Shown piece after piece: positions 14,210 through 21,954 of a stretch of DNA of 24,522 nucleotides. The stretch spans positions 1 through 24,522 of the forward strand of contig JAICTU010000072.1 of the NCBI GenBank assembly GCA_025936205.1, read 5' to 3'. The notes beneath the pieces are model-generated. The model saw only the letters and a program-made list of their open reading frames with translations. It was not told the DNA's origin and did no database searches. Each line of letters starts with the position of its first letter. Position 1 is the first letter of the stretch. Origin of the DNA: Polyangiaceae bacterium (GTDB lineage Bacteria > Myxococcota > Polyangia > Polyangiales > Polyangiaceae). The position numbers and the translations under genes were made by a program.

Positions 14210-16714
14210 TCAAGGAACCGAAACCGGCGCCAGATCGTTCACGCAGAAATTGAACGGCGTGTCTACCGACGGCGACCCGACGACTTGCATCATCACACCT
14301 TGCAAGGGCGAGCCGTCGTAGGAGGCTCCGCTGTTGTCCCAGCACTTGGTGTTGAAGGCGCTCAGCGGCACGACGTCGCTGCTGGAGCTCAACGGATAGC
14401 ACCAGCTCTCGTAGTTCTGATCATAGATGATCAGGCGCAGGGGCTCGTTGTACGAGGTGCTGACATCGTAGTAGATGCCGGTGCTCGTCGGCGTCCAGGT
14501 GCTCGCGTTGCCGTTCTGCGTCTGGCTGATGTTCCACGCCCATTGCGCCCAGCTCCCGTACGTCGGATCGGCCAGGACGTCACCGCTCGCGCACATGCCG
14601 GCGCGATCGATGGTCGCCTGCCCGCCCGCTTGCGCGAAGAGGTCGCCATACCATTCGCCGATGTCGCGGTAGCTGATGGTGGTGTCGGGCCCACCGCCGC
14701 CCGAACCGCCGGCGCCCGCTTCACCGCCGGCGCCCGCTTCACCGGCACTGCCAGCAGCGCCGCCTTCGCCCGCGCTACCAGCCCCGCCCGCTTCACCCGC
14801 AGCGCCACCAACACCGCCAGCTCCAGCTTCACCGCCAGCACCAGCAGAGCCGCTGGCCCCGCCAGCACCACCCTCGCCACCTGCGCCGCCCGCCCCGCCA
14901 GCACCCCCCGAGCCGCCACTCGGCGCGCCAGCAGCGATCTGATTGACGCAGATGTCGAACGGCGTGTCCACGGTCGGCGACCCCACCACCTGCACCATCA
15001 CGCCCATCAGCGGCGTGCTGCCGTCGTAGTAGCTGCCGTTGTTGTTCCAGCACTGAGTGTTGAAGTCGCTGAGCTGCACTTCGCCCGAGCTCGAGCTCAG
15101 CGAGTAGCACCAGCTGTGGTAGCTCTGGTCATAGACCACCAGCCGCAACGGCTCGTTGTGCGAGCTGATGTCGTACACGACGGACGAGCCCGTGGGCACC
15201 CAAGTGCCGGTCGTGTTGTCCGGCGTCTGGTTGATGTTCCACGCCCACTGCGCAAAGCTCGAGTACGTTGCGTCCGCGGGGATGTCGCCCGACGCGCACA
15301 CACCGGCGCGCTCCACCGACGCCAGGCCGAAGGACTGCGCGAACAGGTAGCCATGCCACGTGCCGTCGTCGAGATAGTCGACCGTCGTGTCCGGGCCAGC
15401 GCCGCCCGCGCCCGCAGCGCCGGCGCTACCGCCCGCTCCGCCTTCGCCGGAGGCGCCGCCAGCTCCCGCTTCACCGGCACTGCCAGCAGCGCCGCCCTCG
15501 CCCGCGCTACCCGCAGCGCCGCCATTGCTGCTGCTGCCGCCGGCGCCGCCATCGCCGCCGCCCACAGGCACCACATCCCCGCTCGGAGAGAGCGCGTTGA
15601 CGCAGAAATTGAACGGCGTCGCGGTGCTGCTGGCGCCCGGCACCATGACCTGCACGCCCATCAGGGGCGTGCTGCCATCGTACGGAGTGCCGCTATCGTT
15701 CCAGCACGTGGTCGTGAAGCTGCTGAGCGGAACGTCTCCAGACGCCGCGCTGATCGGCAAGCACCAGCTCTTGTGGTTCTGATCGTAGAGGACCAGGCGC
15801 AAAGGCTCGCCGGTGCTTTGAATGTCGTAGTGCAGGTTGGGCCGATCCGGCTGCCAGGTGCCGCTGTTGGCCGCCCGATCCTGATTCACATCCCAGCCCC
15901 ACAACGCATAGCTGCCATAGGTCGCGTCCGCTTCGACTTGACCGGACGCGCACATGCCCTCGCGTGTGATCGACGAGTTGCCGAAAGGGAGCGAGTAAAG
16001 GTAGCCATGCCAGGGATCGGCCTCCAGATAGCTGACGGTGCGATCGGGAGCCGTACCGGGGGCTCCCGCCGCACCAGATGCGCCCGCCGCGCCGGCGCTG
16101 CCCGCCTGGCCTCCGCTGGCGCTCTCTGCATTTCCGGAGGCGCCCGCAGTGCCGCCGCTGCCGCCAGCGCCACCGCCTCCGGCTCCGCCTTGCCCGCCGG
16201 CACCGGGCACGAGCTCATCGAGCGTGACGGGACTGGCAAAGAAGAAGGAGAAGTGGTTCACCTGCGCGCTCGCGTACTCGGTGCTGAACGTGGCACCGGG
16301 CACGAGCGACCACGCCACATTCGGCTCCGAGGTGTAGAGCGCGAGGTTCTGGTCATCCCCGTGAGCATGGGGGATGGTGATGGTCACCGGCTCCAGGAAC
16401 TGAGTGCCGTGCGGCAGGAAGGCGAACATTTGCTCGTTCGCCAGGCCCGGTGCCTCGGGGTACCCCGCCTGCACCTGCTCTACGCTGATCTCGACGGGGT
16501 CCGCGAGCGCCCCTCTGGGAATGGTGATCGCTGCGTTGCCGGCGACGATGATTGCCCCCGCCTCGCCGACCACTGCGGCATTCTCATGCTTCTCGAGGCT
16601 CTGCCAATCAGCTGGGCCGTCTGGAAAGAGATTCGTACGATCTACGTCGGAGCAGCCGACGACCGCGAGGACCCCGATGGCAACCAACCCACTCGAACGC
16701 AAATTGTACTGCAT
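14210..16714 (-). CDS. Large lipoprotein: ZU5-like domain plus three 150-residue four-Cys modules
   Basis: This 834-residue exported protein has signal peptide MQYNLRSSGLVAIGVLAVVG, with a lipobox ending at Cys21 (VVGC). Residues about 46-160 resemble a ZU5-like beta domain (ITIPRGAL, EPVTITIPHAHG). Then come three modules of exactly 150 residues each at 224-373, 442-591 and 677-826, separated by linkers of 53-85 residues rich in Gly, Ala, Ser and Glu. Each module has WxGxLF/Y, CASG, EPLRL, YDQ, SWC, CWN/CWD, YDGS and FC/ICVN. The four Cys recur at equal places, which suggests two disulfides outside the cytoplasm. I do not recognise the module. ATG 16714 is chosen over 16744 because the signal then starts correctly. 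The linkers have strong codon-level repetition. The role is probably at the cell surface, perhaps binding a polymer. Confidence 0.85.
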   Translation of the reverse strand: MQYNLRSSGLVAIGVLAVVGCSDVDRTNLFPDGPADWQSLEKHENAAVVGEAGAIIVAGNAAITIPRGALADPVEISVEQVQAGYPEAPGLANEQMFAFLPHGTQFLEPVTITIPHAHGDDQNLALYTSEPNVAWSLVPGATFSTEYASAQVNHFSFFFASPVTLDELVPGAGGQGGAGGGGAGGSGGTAGASGNAESASGGQAGSAGAAGASGAAGAPGTAPDRTVSYLEADPWHGYLYSLPFGNSSITREGMCASGQVEADATYGSYALWGWDVNQDRAANSGTWQPDRPNLHYDIQSTGEPLRLVLYDQNHKSWCLPISAASGDVPLSSFTTTCWNDSGTPYDGSTPLMGVQVMVPGASSTATPFNFCVNALSPSGDVVPVGGGDGGAGGSSSNGGAAGSAGEGGAAGSAGEAGAGGASGEGGAGGSAGAAGAGGAGPDTTVDYLDDGTWHGYLFAQSFGLASVERAGVCASGDIPADATYSSFAQWAWNINQTPDNTTGTWVPTGSSVVYDISSHNEPLRLVVYDQSYHSWCYSLSSSSGEVQLSDFNTQCWNNNGSYYDGSTPLMGVMVQVVGSPTVDTPFDICVNQIAAGAPSGGSGGAGGAGGAGGEGGAGGASGSAGAGGEAGAGGVGGAAGEAGGAGSAGEGGAAGSAGEAGAGGEAGAGGSGGGGPDTTISYRDIGEWYGDLFAQAGGQATIDRAGMCASGDVLADPTYGSWAQWAWNISQTQNGNASTWTPTSTGIYYDVSTSYNEPLRLIIYDQNYESWCYPLSSSSDVVPLSAFNTKCWDNSGASYDGSPLQGVMMQVVGSPSVDTPFNFCVNDLAPVSVP
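14237..14686 (-). repeat. Module 3 of the lipoprotein, 150 codons
   Basis: This is the C-terminal copy, with Cys708, 772, 791 and 824. It is closer to copy 2 than to copy 1 by eye (AQWAWNI, VVGSPxVDTPF). Confidence 0.8.
14942..15391 (-). repeat. Module 2 of the lipoprotein, 150 codons
   Basis: This is the middle copy, with Cys473, 536, 555 and 589. It shares STPLMGV with copy 1, and AQWAWNI and VVGSP with copy 3. Confidence 0.8.
15596..16045 (-). repeat. Module 1 of the lipoprotein, 150 codons
   Basis: This is the first and most divergent copy, with Cys255, 318, 337 and 371. It ends FNFCVN, as copy 3 does. Confidence 0.8.
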
Positions 16715-16942
16715 TTGACTCGTTTTTCGTTCCCAACGCGTCATCGCCCCAGCGCCGCGAGGGGGACGCGCGGAACCGAGAACGGCAGACTTTAACGCGA
16801 CCCAACGCCGAATTTACGGCGCACTAACTTTGTTGTTCCACGTATGAAACACTCGCGCACGGCGCACAACCGGCTACCCAGACGTCAGCGTTCGCTGCGC
16901 TCGTGTGCGGCGTGCAGCTGTCGTTCAACGTCTCCAGTAACC
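16715..16942. promoter_or_regulatory. Divergent upstream region of lipoprotein and deacetylase genes
   Basis: This 228-nt region serves two divergent genes if the deacetylase starts at 16943. It holds a small palindrome (cgccg-aatta-type loop-cggcg, 16806-16821) and, at 16834-16851, a parS-like sequence split by two extra bases (TGTTCCACGT, AT, GAAACA). No clear -35/-10 pair was found. Confidence 0.4.
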
Positions 16943-18130
16943 GTGAAGACCCATTTGCATCTCCGCGCAGCCCTGCTTGCCCTCTCAGCCGCCGCTTGCT
17001 CCCAGGTCGATCTAGCTCCTTATGAACCGCCCGCCGGCGGTGCCCCGGGGGATGACGCTGTCGGTGCTGCTGGTTCGGCAGGCGCTGCTGGCGCTGCGGG
17101 TGGCGGGGGCGCGGGCGCTGGAGGGTCTGCCGGGACGAGCTCCGCGGGGTCCGCTGGCAGCGGCGCCAGCGAGGGACCGGGCACCAACGGCCTGCCCGCC
17201 TCTGGAACGCCGGAGCTTCCGGTACCGCAGACGAGCGGGGTGGCTGCCCCCTCGGGCGCGGTGGGCGGCTTGAAGGTGCTGGACTGGGCGGGCTTCAAAG
17301 CCGCGATGACGTACACGTTCGATGACGCCAATCAGTCGCAGATCACCAACTACGACGCGCTACAGGCGCTGGGCGTACCGTTTACGTTCTATCTGTGGAC
17401 GAGCCGGCCCGGCGCGTCGGACACGATCTGGAAGCGAGTGGTCGCCGACGGGCACGAGCTGGGCAATCACACGCAGTCGCACCTGCAGGGGTCATCGCCG
17501 GGCCTCGATACCGACACGGATGCGGGTGAGCTCTTCATCCAGCACAACTTCGGCGTGGCCACCTACACCATGGCGGCCCCGTACGGGGCGTCCCAATATA
17601 TCGAGGTCGCGCGCAACCGCTACTTGATGAATCGCAGCATCTCCGATGCGATGATTCTCACCAGCGGCGGCACCGACCGCTTTTCGCTGCCCACCCTCAT
17701 TCCCGCCGAAGGTGCGCTCGCCAGCGAGTTCAACCGGCAGGTCGACGCGACCCGGACGGCTGGCGGCTGGAAGATCATCCTCGTCCATGGCTTCACGGGA
17801 GATGGCGGCGCCTATCAGCCGGTGCAGCTGTCGGAGTTCGTCTCCGCGGTCCAGTACACGAAGTCCCTCGGCGACGTCTGGATCGGCACGGTCCTCGACG
17901 TGGGCGCCTACTGGTGCGCACAGAAAGCCATCCGCGACACGACGCCGGTCACCGAAGGCACCAGTACGACCTGGCGCTGGGTCCTGCCGGATCACTACCC
18001 GCCGCGGCACCGGGTGCGCGTCACGGTCACGGGGGGCACCCTGTCGCAGGGCGGTATCCCGCTCACCTGGGATGACCACGGCTACTACGAGGTATCGCTC
18101 GACGCGGGTTCGCTCACGCTGTCGCCCTGA
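16943..18130 (+). CDS. Lipoprotein polysaccharide deacetylase (NodB/CE4 type)
   Basis: This protein of about 395 residues would remove N- or O-acetyl groups from a polysaccharide outside the cytoplasm. Motif 1 is TFDD (residues 125-128), motif 2 is HTQSH (His176 and His180, the metal pair), and motif 3 is APYG (212-215). From GTG 16943 the protein begins with a clean lipoprotein signal (KTHLHLRAALLALSAAAC, lipid Cys19). The longer frame from ATG 16844 would put 33 Arg/Cys-rich residues before it. The latter start remains possible, since neither has a good ribosome site. A 60-residue Gly/Ala/Ser linker precedes the enzyme. The C-terminal 80 residues form a separate beta-rich part. The mature start CSQVDL is shared with the GH30 gene at 21955, which points to a common surface set. 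Confidence 0.87.
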   Translation: MKTHLHLRAALLALSAAACSQVDLAPYEPPAGGAPGDDAVGAAGSAGAAGAAGGGGAGAGGSAGTSSAGSAGSGASEGPGTNGLPASGTPELPVPQTSGVAAPSGAVGGLKVLDWAGFKAAMTYTFDDANQSQITNYDALQALGVPFTFYLWTSRPGASDTIWKRVVADGHELGNHTQSHLQGSSPGLDTDTDAGELFIQHNFGVATYTMAAPYGASQYIEVARNRYLMNRSISDAMILTSGGTDRFSLPTLIPAEGALASEFNRQVDATRTAGGWKIILVHGFTGDGGAYQPVQLSEFVSAVQYTKSLGDVWIGTVLDVGAYWCAQKAIRDTTPVTEGTSTTWRWVLPDHYPPRHRVRVTVTGGTLSQGGIPLTWDDHGYYEVSLDAGSLTLSP

Positions 18131-18153
18131 ACCCGGTCACCCGGAATGCAGGC

Positions 18154-18184
18154 GAGCGCCCCTGCGCTGATGGCGGGGGCGCTC
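18154..18184. terminator. Hairpin between convergent deacetylase and PEGA-like genes
   Basis: A 9-bp perfect stem (gagcgcccc / ggggcgctc) has a 13-nt loop and lies 23 nt after the deacetylase stop. The 3' arm recurs at 18194-18202 because of the adjacent 18-bp duplication, so two alternative hairpins can form. There is no T run. Confidence 0.5.
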
Positions 18185-18204
18185 AGGATGGCGGGGGCGC
18201 TCAG
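18169..18204. repeat. 18-bp tandem duplication at a gene end
   Basis: gatggcgggggcgctcag occurs twice in a row. The second copy contains the stop codon of the minus-strand PEGA-like gene and the first lies just past it. Confidence 0.85.
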
Positions 18205-19157
18205 AACGCGGAGAAGGAGACGCTGCCCACGGCTCCGCCCGGCAGCACGTTCAAGCCGACGCTGATGGGCTGCTCCGATTGCACGGGCACCTCCGGACGC
18301 AGCGCGTAGAACGTCACCGTGGTGATCAAGGACGCGGCACTGACGCCCCAGGAAATATCCGCAATGGTGGCGCGTTGGCGCAGCACCGCGACAGTATCTG
18401 GATTGCAGGCGGGAGCACACGCCTTCTCCATATCGTGGCGAAGCGACAGGCTGGAGAGCGCCCACGCGGCGCCGTTTGCTGCGGCCGCCAGAGTGACGCC
18501 ACCAAAGACGTACGCCAGCGTGGGCACGGGGCGCTCCATGACCACCGGCGCTTCCCGCGGCTGCGCCGGCGCGGCCAGGCTCGGCTTGGGCCCGGTCGCG
18601 AACGTCGCCTCGACGACGCGGAACTGATCGCCCTCGTTGACCAGTACCGTGGTCTCGTATGGCGCGAAGGGAGCGAGCTCCACGCGCACGACGTGTTCAC
18701 CCGGGTTGAGCTCGATGGCCTTGCCCTGGAGGCTTTCAACGGGCACGCCGTCCAGCGAGACTCGCGCGTCGGTCCGCCCTGCTCCATCCGCGGTCACGCG
18801 CACGCTGATCGAAGGGATCCGGCGCTCGTATTGCCCGAGCCACTCCACGCAATCGCGTGCGATGGCGCTGGGACACCCCGGCTGGGCACACTGCCGGAAT
18901 TGCTCACGGCTCTCCAACAGCTTGCTCGACGCGCGCAGCTCCTGCCCCTGGAGGTGAGCTGCCAGGCACACCTCCACTTCCGAGGGTGCCGCGGCCGGCG
19001 CGGGGTCTTGCGCGGCCGCGGGTTCCTGAGCTCGGGCGGACTGCGCGGCGAGCGCGCAGATCACGGAGGCCACGGCAGTGGGCCACCACCGCACTCGTGA
19101 GCTGAGCCGGCGTCCCGACCGATGCGCTGGATTCGTGGAAGCGTTGCGCGAAGACAT
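18201..19157 (-). CDS. Exported/membrane protein of the myxobacterial PEGA-like type
   Basis: This protein of about 318 residues has a signal segment (WWPTAVASVICALAAQSARA) behind a basic N-terminus. A Cys-containing helical part follows (CLAAHLQGQELR, FRQCAQPGCPSAIARDCVEWL), of the kind common in Myxococcota. Next is a PEGA-like beta segment (ARVSLDGVPVESLQGKAIELNPGEHVVRVE). Two hydrophobic stretches near the C-terminus (AYVFGGVTLAAAANGAAWAL and ISWGVSAASLITTVTFYAL) look like membrane helices. The start is uncertain: ATG 19157 is used, but a GTG at 19214 is possible. It is divergent from a Ser/Thr kinase that also has a PEGA domain, a recurring pairing in this phylum. Its role is unknown. 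Confidence 0.8.
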   Translation of the reverse strand: MSSRNASTNPAHRSGRRLSSRVRWWPTAVASVICALAAQSARAQEPAAAQDPAPAAAPSEVEVCLAAHLQGQELRASSKLLESREQFRQCAQPGCPSAIARDCVEWLGQYERRIPSISVRVTADGAGRTDARVSLDGVPVESLQGKAIELNPGEHVVRVELAPFAPYETTVLVNEGDQFRVVEATFATGPKPSLAAPAQPREAPVVMERPVPTLAYVFGGVTLAAAANGAAWALSSLSLRHDMEKACAPACNPDTVAVLRQRATIADISWGVSAASLITTVTFYALRPEVPVQSEQPISVGLNVLPGGAVGSVSFSAF

Positions 19158-19387
19158 GCTGTTTTCGAAACGACCCGACGCCGAACGACTGTAGCCAATC
19201 GCTGGATGTTGCACCGCTGTTCAGCAGAAGCTCATCGGGCGAAGTGCGCAGCCCGCAGTGGTTGGTGACACACCCCCGCCCTCCACCCGACGATGTCACA
19301 CTCCTTCGCACCGGGCCGTTCAGGGACATCACCCCGTAGAGTTAACGAGAGTTCAGGATGCGCGCGCGGGACGTGTCAGAATAAAGG
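19158..19387. promoter_or_regulatory. Divergent region between PEGA-like gene and Ser/Thr kinase gene
   Basis: This is a 230-nt spacer. Two related words, ggtgacacac and gatgtcacac, lie about 30 nt apart near 19262-19302, and gatgtc/gacatc form a widely spaced inverted pair. An in-frame TAA two codons before GTG 19388 fixes the kinase start. No clear promoter consensus was identified. Confidence 0.35.
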
Positions 19388-21112
19388 GTGCCCAACATTG
19401 CTGAAAACGCAGTCGAGGAAGCGGCCGCATCGGAAGCGGCGACCCCGAAACGCAAGTATCACGTCCTGATGGAACTCGGCCTCGGCGGAATGGCCGTGGT
19501 CGAAGCGGCCGTCTCACGTGGGCTGGCTGGCTTCAGCAAGGTCGTCGTGCTCAAGAGGCCACGCCGCGAATTCGCTGCGCAAGTCGAGGCCGTGAGCACG
19601 TTCTTGAACGAGGCTCGCATCTCGGCGCGCATGAACCACCCGAACGTGGTCCAGGTCAACGAGGTCTACGAGGAGGACGGCCTCCCCGTGATCGTGATGG
19701 AGTATCTGGAGGGGCAGTCGTTCGCGCGGCTGCAGCAGCGCTACTTCGAAGGCGCAGGCGGTTCGCTCGATCTCGGCCTCAGCGTGCTGTGCCGCGCGCT
19801 GGAGGCGCTGGACTACGCCCATACGCTGACAGACTTCGATGGACAGCCACTGAATCTGATCCACCGCGATGTGTCGCCGCACAACATCATGGTCACGTAT
19901 GATGGGCGCGTGAAGCTGCTGGACTTCGGCATCGCCAAGCTCGATGCCATGGATGGCAAGACCAAGACCGGGCTGATCAAGGGCAAGATCGACTATATGT
20001 CGCCCGAGCAGGTCGACGGCCGCCCGCTCGATGGGCGAGCGGACGTGTTCGCGGTCGGCGTGATGATCTGGGAGGTGGCCGCAAAGAAAAGGATGTGGAC
20101 GGAGCAGAGCCAGGCCGCCGTGCTGAAGCGGCTGGTGCTGCAGGACATCCCCGATCTGGGCAGTGTGGCGAATGTAGATCCGGAGCTCGTTCGGATCTGC
20201 CGCAAGGCGCTCGCGGCCGATCGCGACGAACGCTATCCGACTGCTCGAGCTCTGTTCGAAGACTTGCAGCTGTTCCTCGAATCACGCGAAGGCGTCTCCC
20301 CCGACGCGAGCATCGGGCGCTGGATCAGCAGCGCCTGCGCGGATCTGAGAAGCGCCGCGCGCGAGCAGATGGACAAGCGGCTGGCTGAGTACTCCGAGTC
20401 CTCGACGGGGCTGCGCGAGCTCAGCGGTCAGAACAACCTGGAACGGACGGGGGACGGCTCCACCGAGAGCGGCTCCCGGCGGCGCGCGCCCGATACCGGA
20501 GCGGGCAATGGCTACGCCATGACGGCTCATGACGGCTCCCGCCCGGGGGCACCGCGCTGGCGGTGGGCCCTGCTGGCCGCGATCGTGCCGGTTGCCGCTG
20601 GCCTGTGGTGGAGCGGCGTCGCACTGAAGCCACGCGCCGAGCCCAAGCCCGCCGCGTTACAGGTGCAGCAGGCCCCGAGTGCAGCCCCGGTGGCTGCCCC
20701 AGCGCCCGCGCCGGTCCACCTCGTACTGCAGGCAGAGCCCGAAGCAGCGGTGCTGTACCTCGATGGCGAGCGCTTGCCCTCCAACCCGTTCTCGACGACC
20801 CGAGCGCGCGACGCGCAGGAGCACGAGCTCGTCGTCAAGGCGGAGGGCTTCGAGACGCTGACGCGCAGCTTGCACATGGAGAGCGATCTGGACCTCTCGC
20901 TCAGCCTGACTCGCAGCGCCGCTGCCGAGGCGCAGGAAGCCGCTTCCGCGCGGAGAGCGCTCCCACGGCGCGCCGCGCGCCCCGCAGCCAAGCCGGCGCG
21001 GCCCGCGCCGGCAGAGGCCCCTCAGGCGCAACCGGCAGCCGATTGTGCCGTGCCGTTCACCTTCGATGCCGCAGGCATCAAGCACTATCGCCGGGAGTGC
21101 ATTGGCAAGTAG
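19388..21112 (+). CDS. Transmembrane Ser/Thr protein kinase with C-terminal PEGA domain
   Basis: This is a 574-residue PknB-like kinase. The kinase domain spans about residues 24-300, with glycine loop GLGGMAVVEA, Lys56 (VVVLKRP), helix-C Glu75, catalytic loop HRDVSPHN (159-166) and DFG (179-181), then MSPEQ and a DVFAVGVMIWE helix. The usual HRDxKPxN Lys is Ser here, as in many myxobacterial kinases. A single membrane helix lies at about 391-413. Outside it is a Pro/Ala linker, a PEGA domain (443-508, LYLDGERLPSNPF, HELVVKAEGF), an Ala/Arg-rich stretch, and a final CAVPFTFDAAGIKHYRREC tail with two Cys. The start is GTG 19388, forced by a nearby stop. It would phosphorylate cytoplasmic targets in response to an envelope signal. 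Confidence 0.92.
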   Translation: MPNIAENAVEEAAASEAATPKRKYHVLMELGLGGMAVVEAAVSRGLAGFSKVVVLKRPRREFAAQVEAVSTFLNEARISARMNHPNVVQVNEVYEEDGLPVIVMEYLEGQSFARLQQRYFEGAGGSLDLGLSVLCRALEALDYAHTLTDFDGQPLNLIHRDVSPHNIMVTYDGRVKLLDFGIAKLDAMDGKTKTGLIKGKIDYMSPEQVDGRPLDGRADVFAVGVMIWEVAAKKRMWTEQSQAAVLKRLVLQDIPDLGSVANVDPELVRICRKALAADRDERYPTARALFEDLQLFLESREGVSPDASIGRWISSACADLRSAAREQMDKRLAEYSESSTGLRELSGQNNLERTGDGSTESGSRRRAPDTGAGNGYAMTAHDGSRPGAPRWRWALLAAIVPVAAGLWWSGVALKPRAEPKPAALQVQQAPSAAPVAAPAPAPVHLVLQAEPEAAVLYLDGERLPSNPFSTTRARDAQEHELVVKAEGFETLTRSLHMESDLDLSLSLTRSAAAEAQEAASARRALPRRAARPAAKPARPAPAEAPQAQPAADCAVPFTFDAAGIKHYRRECIGK

Positions 21113-21138
21113 CGGCGGGGCTCGCTCGCGGGGCCAGG

Positions 21139-21167
21139 GCGGAAGCGCTGAAGTTCAGCGCTTCCGC
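21139..21167. terminator. Long perfect hairpin between convergent genes
   Basis: The 14-nt arms gcggaagcgctgaa / ttcagcgcttccgc have a single base at the centre, so about 13 bp pair around a 3-nt loop. It starts 27 nt after the kinase stop and 7 nt beyond the lipoprotein stop on the other strand. It should act on both transcripts. There is no T run. Confidence 0.65.
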
Positions 21168-21173
21168 GTGCGC

Positions 21174-21851
21174 TCACTGCGGCGTGATGGTGACGTCGTC
21201 GAGCCAGAAGTCGGCGTCGGGCACGGGCCCTTCGAAGTACAGCGTCAGGTCGACGTACTCGCAGTCGGGGACGTGCACGGTGCCCTCCAGGTGGGTCCAT
21301 TCCGTGCTCACCGGCACTGCCGCAATGGCGGTGAACGCGGTGGTGGCGTCGCAATCGCTCTTCAGCGTCAACTGGATGTTGTCCTGGCTCGTCACCATGC
21401 GCAGCCAGGCGGACACCGCGTAGCTGGCGCCGCGCGTGAGCAAGCTCGCCGCCTGGTAGGACGGCCCCATGTAGGCGGCGCTGCGTCCCGAGGACAAGAG
21501 GCACTTCTGGCCGGAGTGCGCGCCCGTGTTCACGTCGGAGAGCGTCGACATGCCGAAGGGAGTCCAGCCGCTGTGACCCATCTCGAAGCTGGGGTTGGCC
21601 ATCAGGTTCCCTTCGGGTGGTGTCTCCACGTCGGTGCCGCCCGACGAGCCGCCGGCCCCGGACGAGCCGGCTGCGGAAGACGCGCCGGCTGCCGAAGTCG
21701 CGCCGCTCTCGCCCGCAGCCCCGGTCTGTCCGCCCACACCCCAGGTCTTATCCAGCTCGTCAAAGTCCTGCAGGGTGCACGCGCTCGCCTGAATGCTCAC
21801 GAGGACATACAGCGTATGCGTCGCTGCGCGGCGAACAGCAAAGAGATCCAT
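21174..21851 (-). CDS. Lipoprotein with CBM4/9-type carbohydrate-binding module
   Basis: This 225-residue protein has a 24-residue signal ending in a lipobox (ASAC, Cys25), followed by TLQDFDELDKTWG and a Gly/Ser/Ala linker. From about residue 82 the sequence fits a CBM_4_9-type jelly roll: NLMANPSFEMGHSGWTPFG, then HSGQKCL, YAVSAWLRM, WTHLEGTVHVP and FWLDDVTI. It would bind a polysaccharide at the cell surface and has no catalytic domain. It is head-to-head with the GH30-type hydrolase gene, a fitting partner. ATG 21851 is needed for a full signal peptide, although its ribosome site is weak. Confidence 0.82.
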   Translation of the reverse strand: MDLFAVRRAATHTLYVLVSIQASACTLQDFDELDKTWGVGGQTGAAGESGATSAAGASSAAGSSGAGGSSGGTDVETPPEGNLMANPSFEMGHSGWTPFGMSTLSDVNTGAHSGQKCLLSSGRSAAYMGPSYQAASLLTRGASYAVSAWLRMVTSQDNIQLTLKSDCDATTAFTAIAAVPVSTEWTHLEGTVHVPDCEYVDLTLYFEGPVPDADFWLDDVTITPQ

Positions 21852-21940
21852 CCCACGGGGTTACGGATCACGCAGCCTCGATTTGAAGAGGCAACCTATT
21901 GGGAACAGCCACCCCGAGGTTGTCGCAGCGCCTGAATCCC

Positions 21941-21945
21941 AGGAG
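21941..21945 (+). promoter_or_regulatory. Ribosome site that points to a CTG start
   Basis: AGGAG lies 9 nt before the in-frame CTG at 21955. No ATG, GTG or TTG lies at a workable distance downstream of it. It decides the start of the glycoside hydrolase lipoprotein. Confidence 0.6.
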
Positions 21946-21954
21946 TTTTACCGT

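Noticed and set aside
14690..14935. Repetitive Gly/Ala/Ser-coding stretch considered as a CRISPR or minisatellite array
   Set aside because: The units are irregular and short, without spacers, and are explained by linker codons.
14177..16795. 872-codon open frame on the plus strand opposite the triple-module lipoprotein
   Set aside because: It is the antisense image of Gly/Ala-rich codons in a high-GC gene. It has no domain, and the minus strand has a signal peptide and repeated Cys modules.
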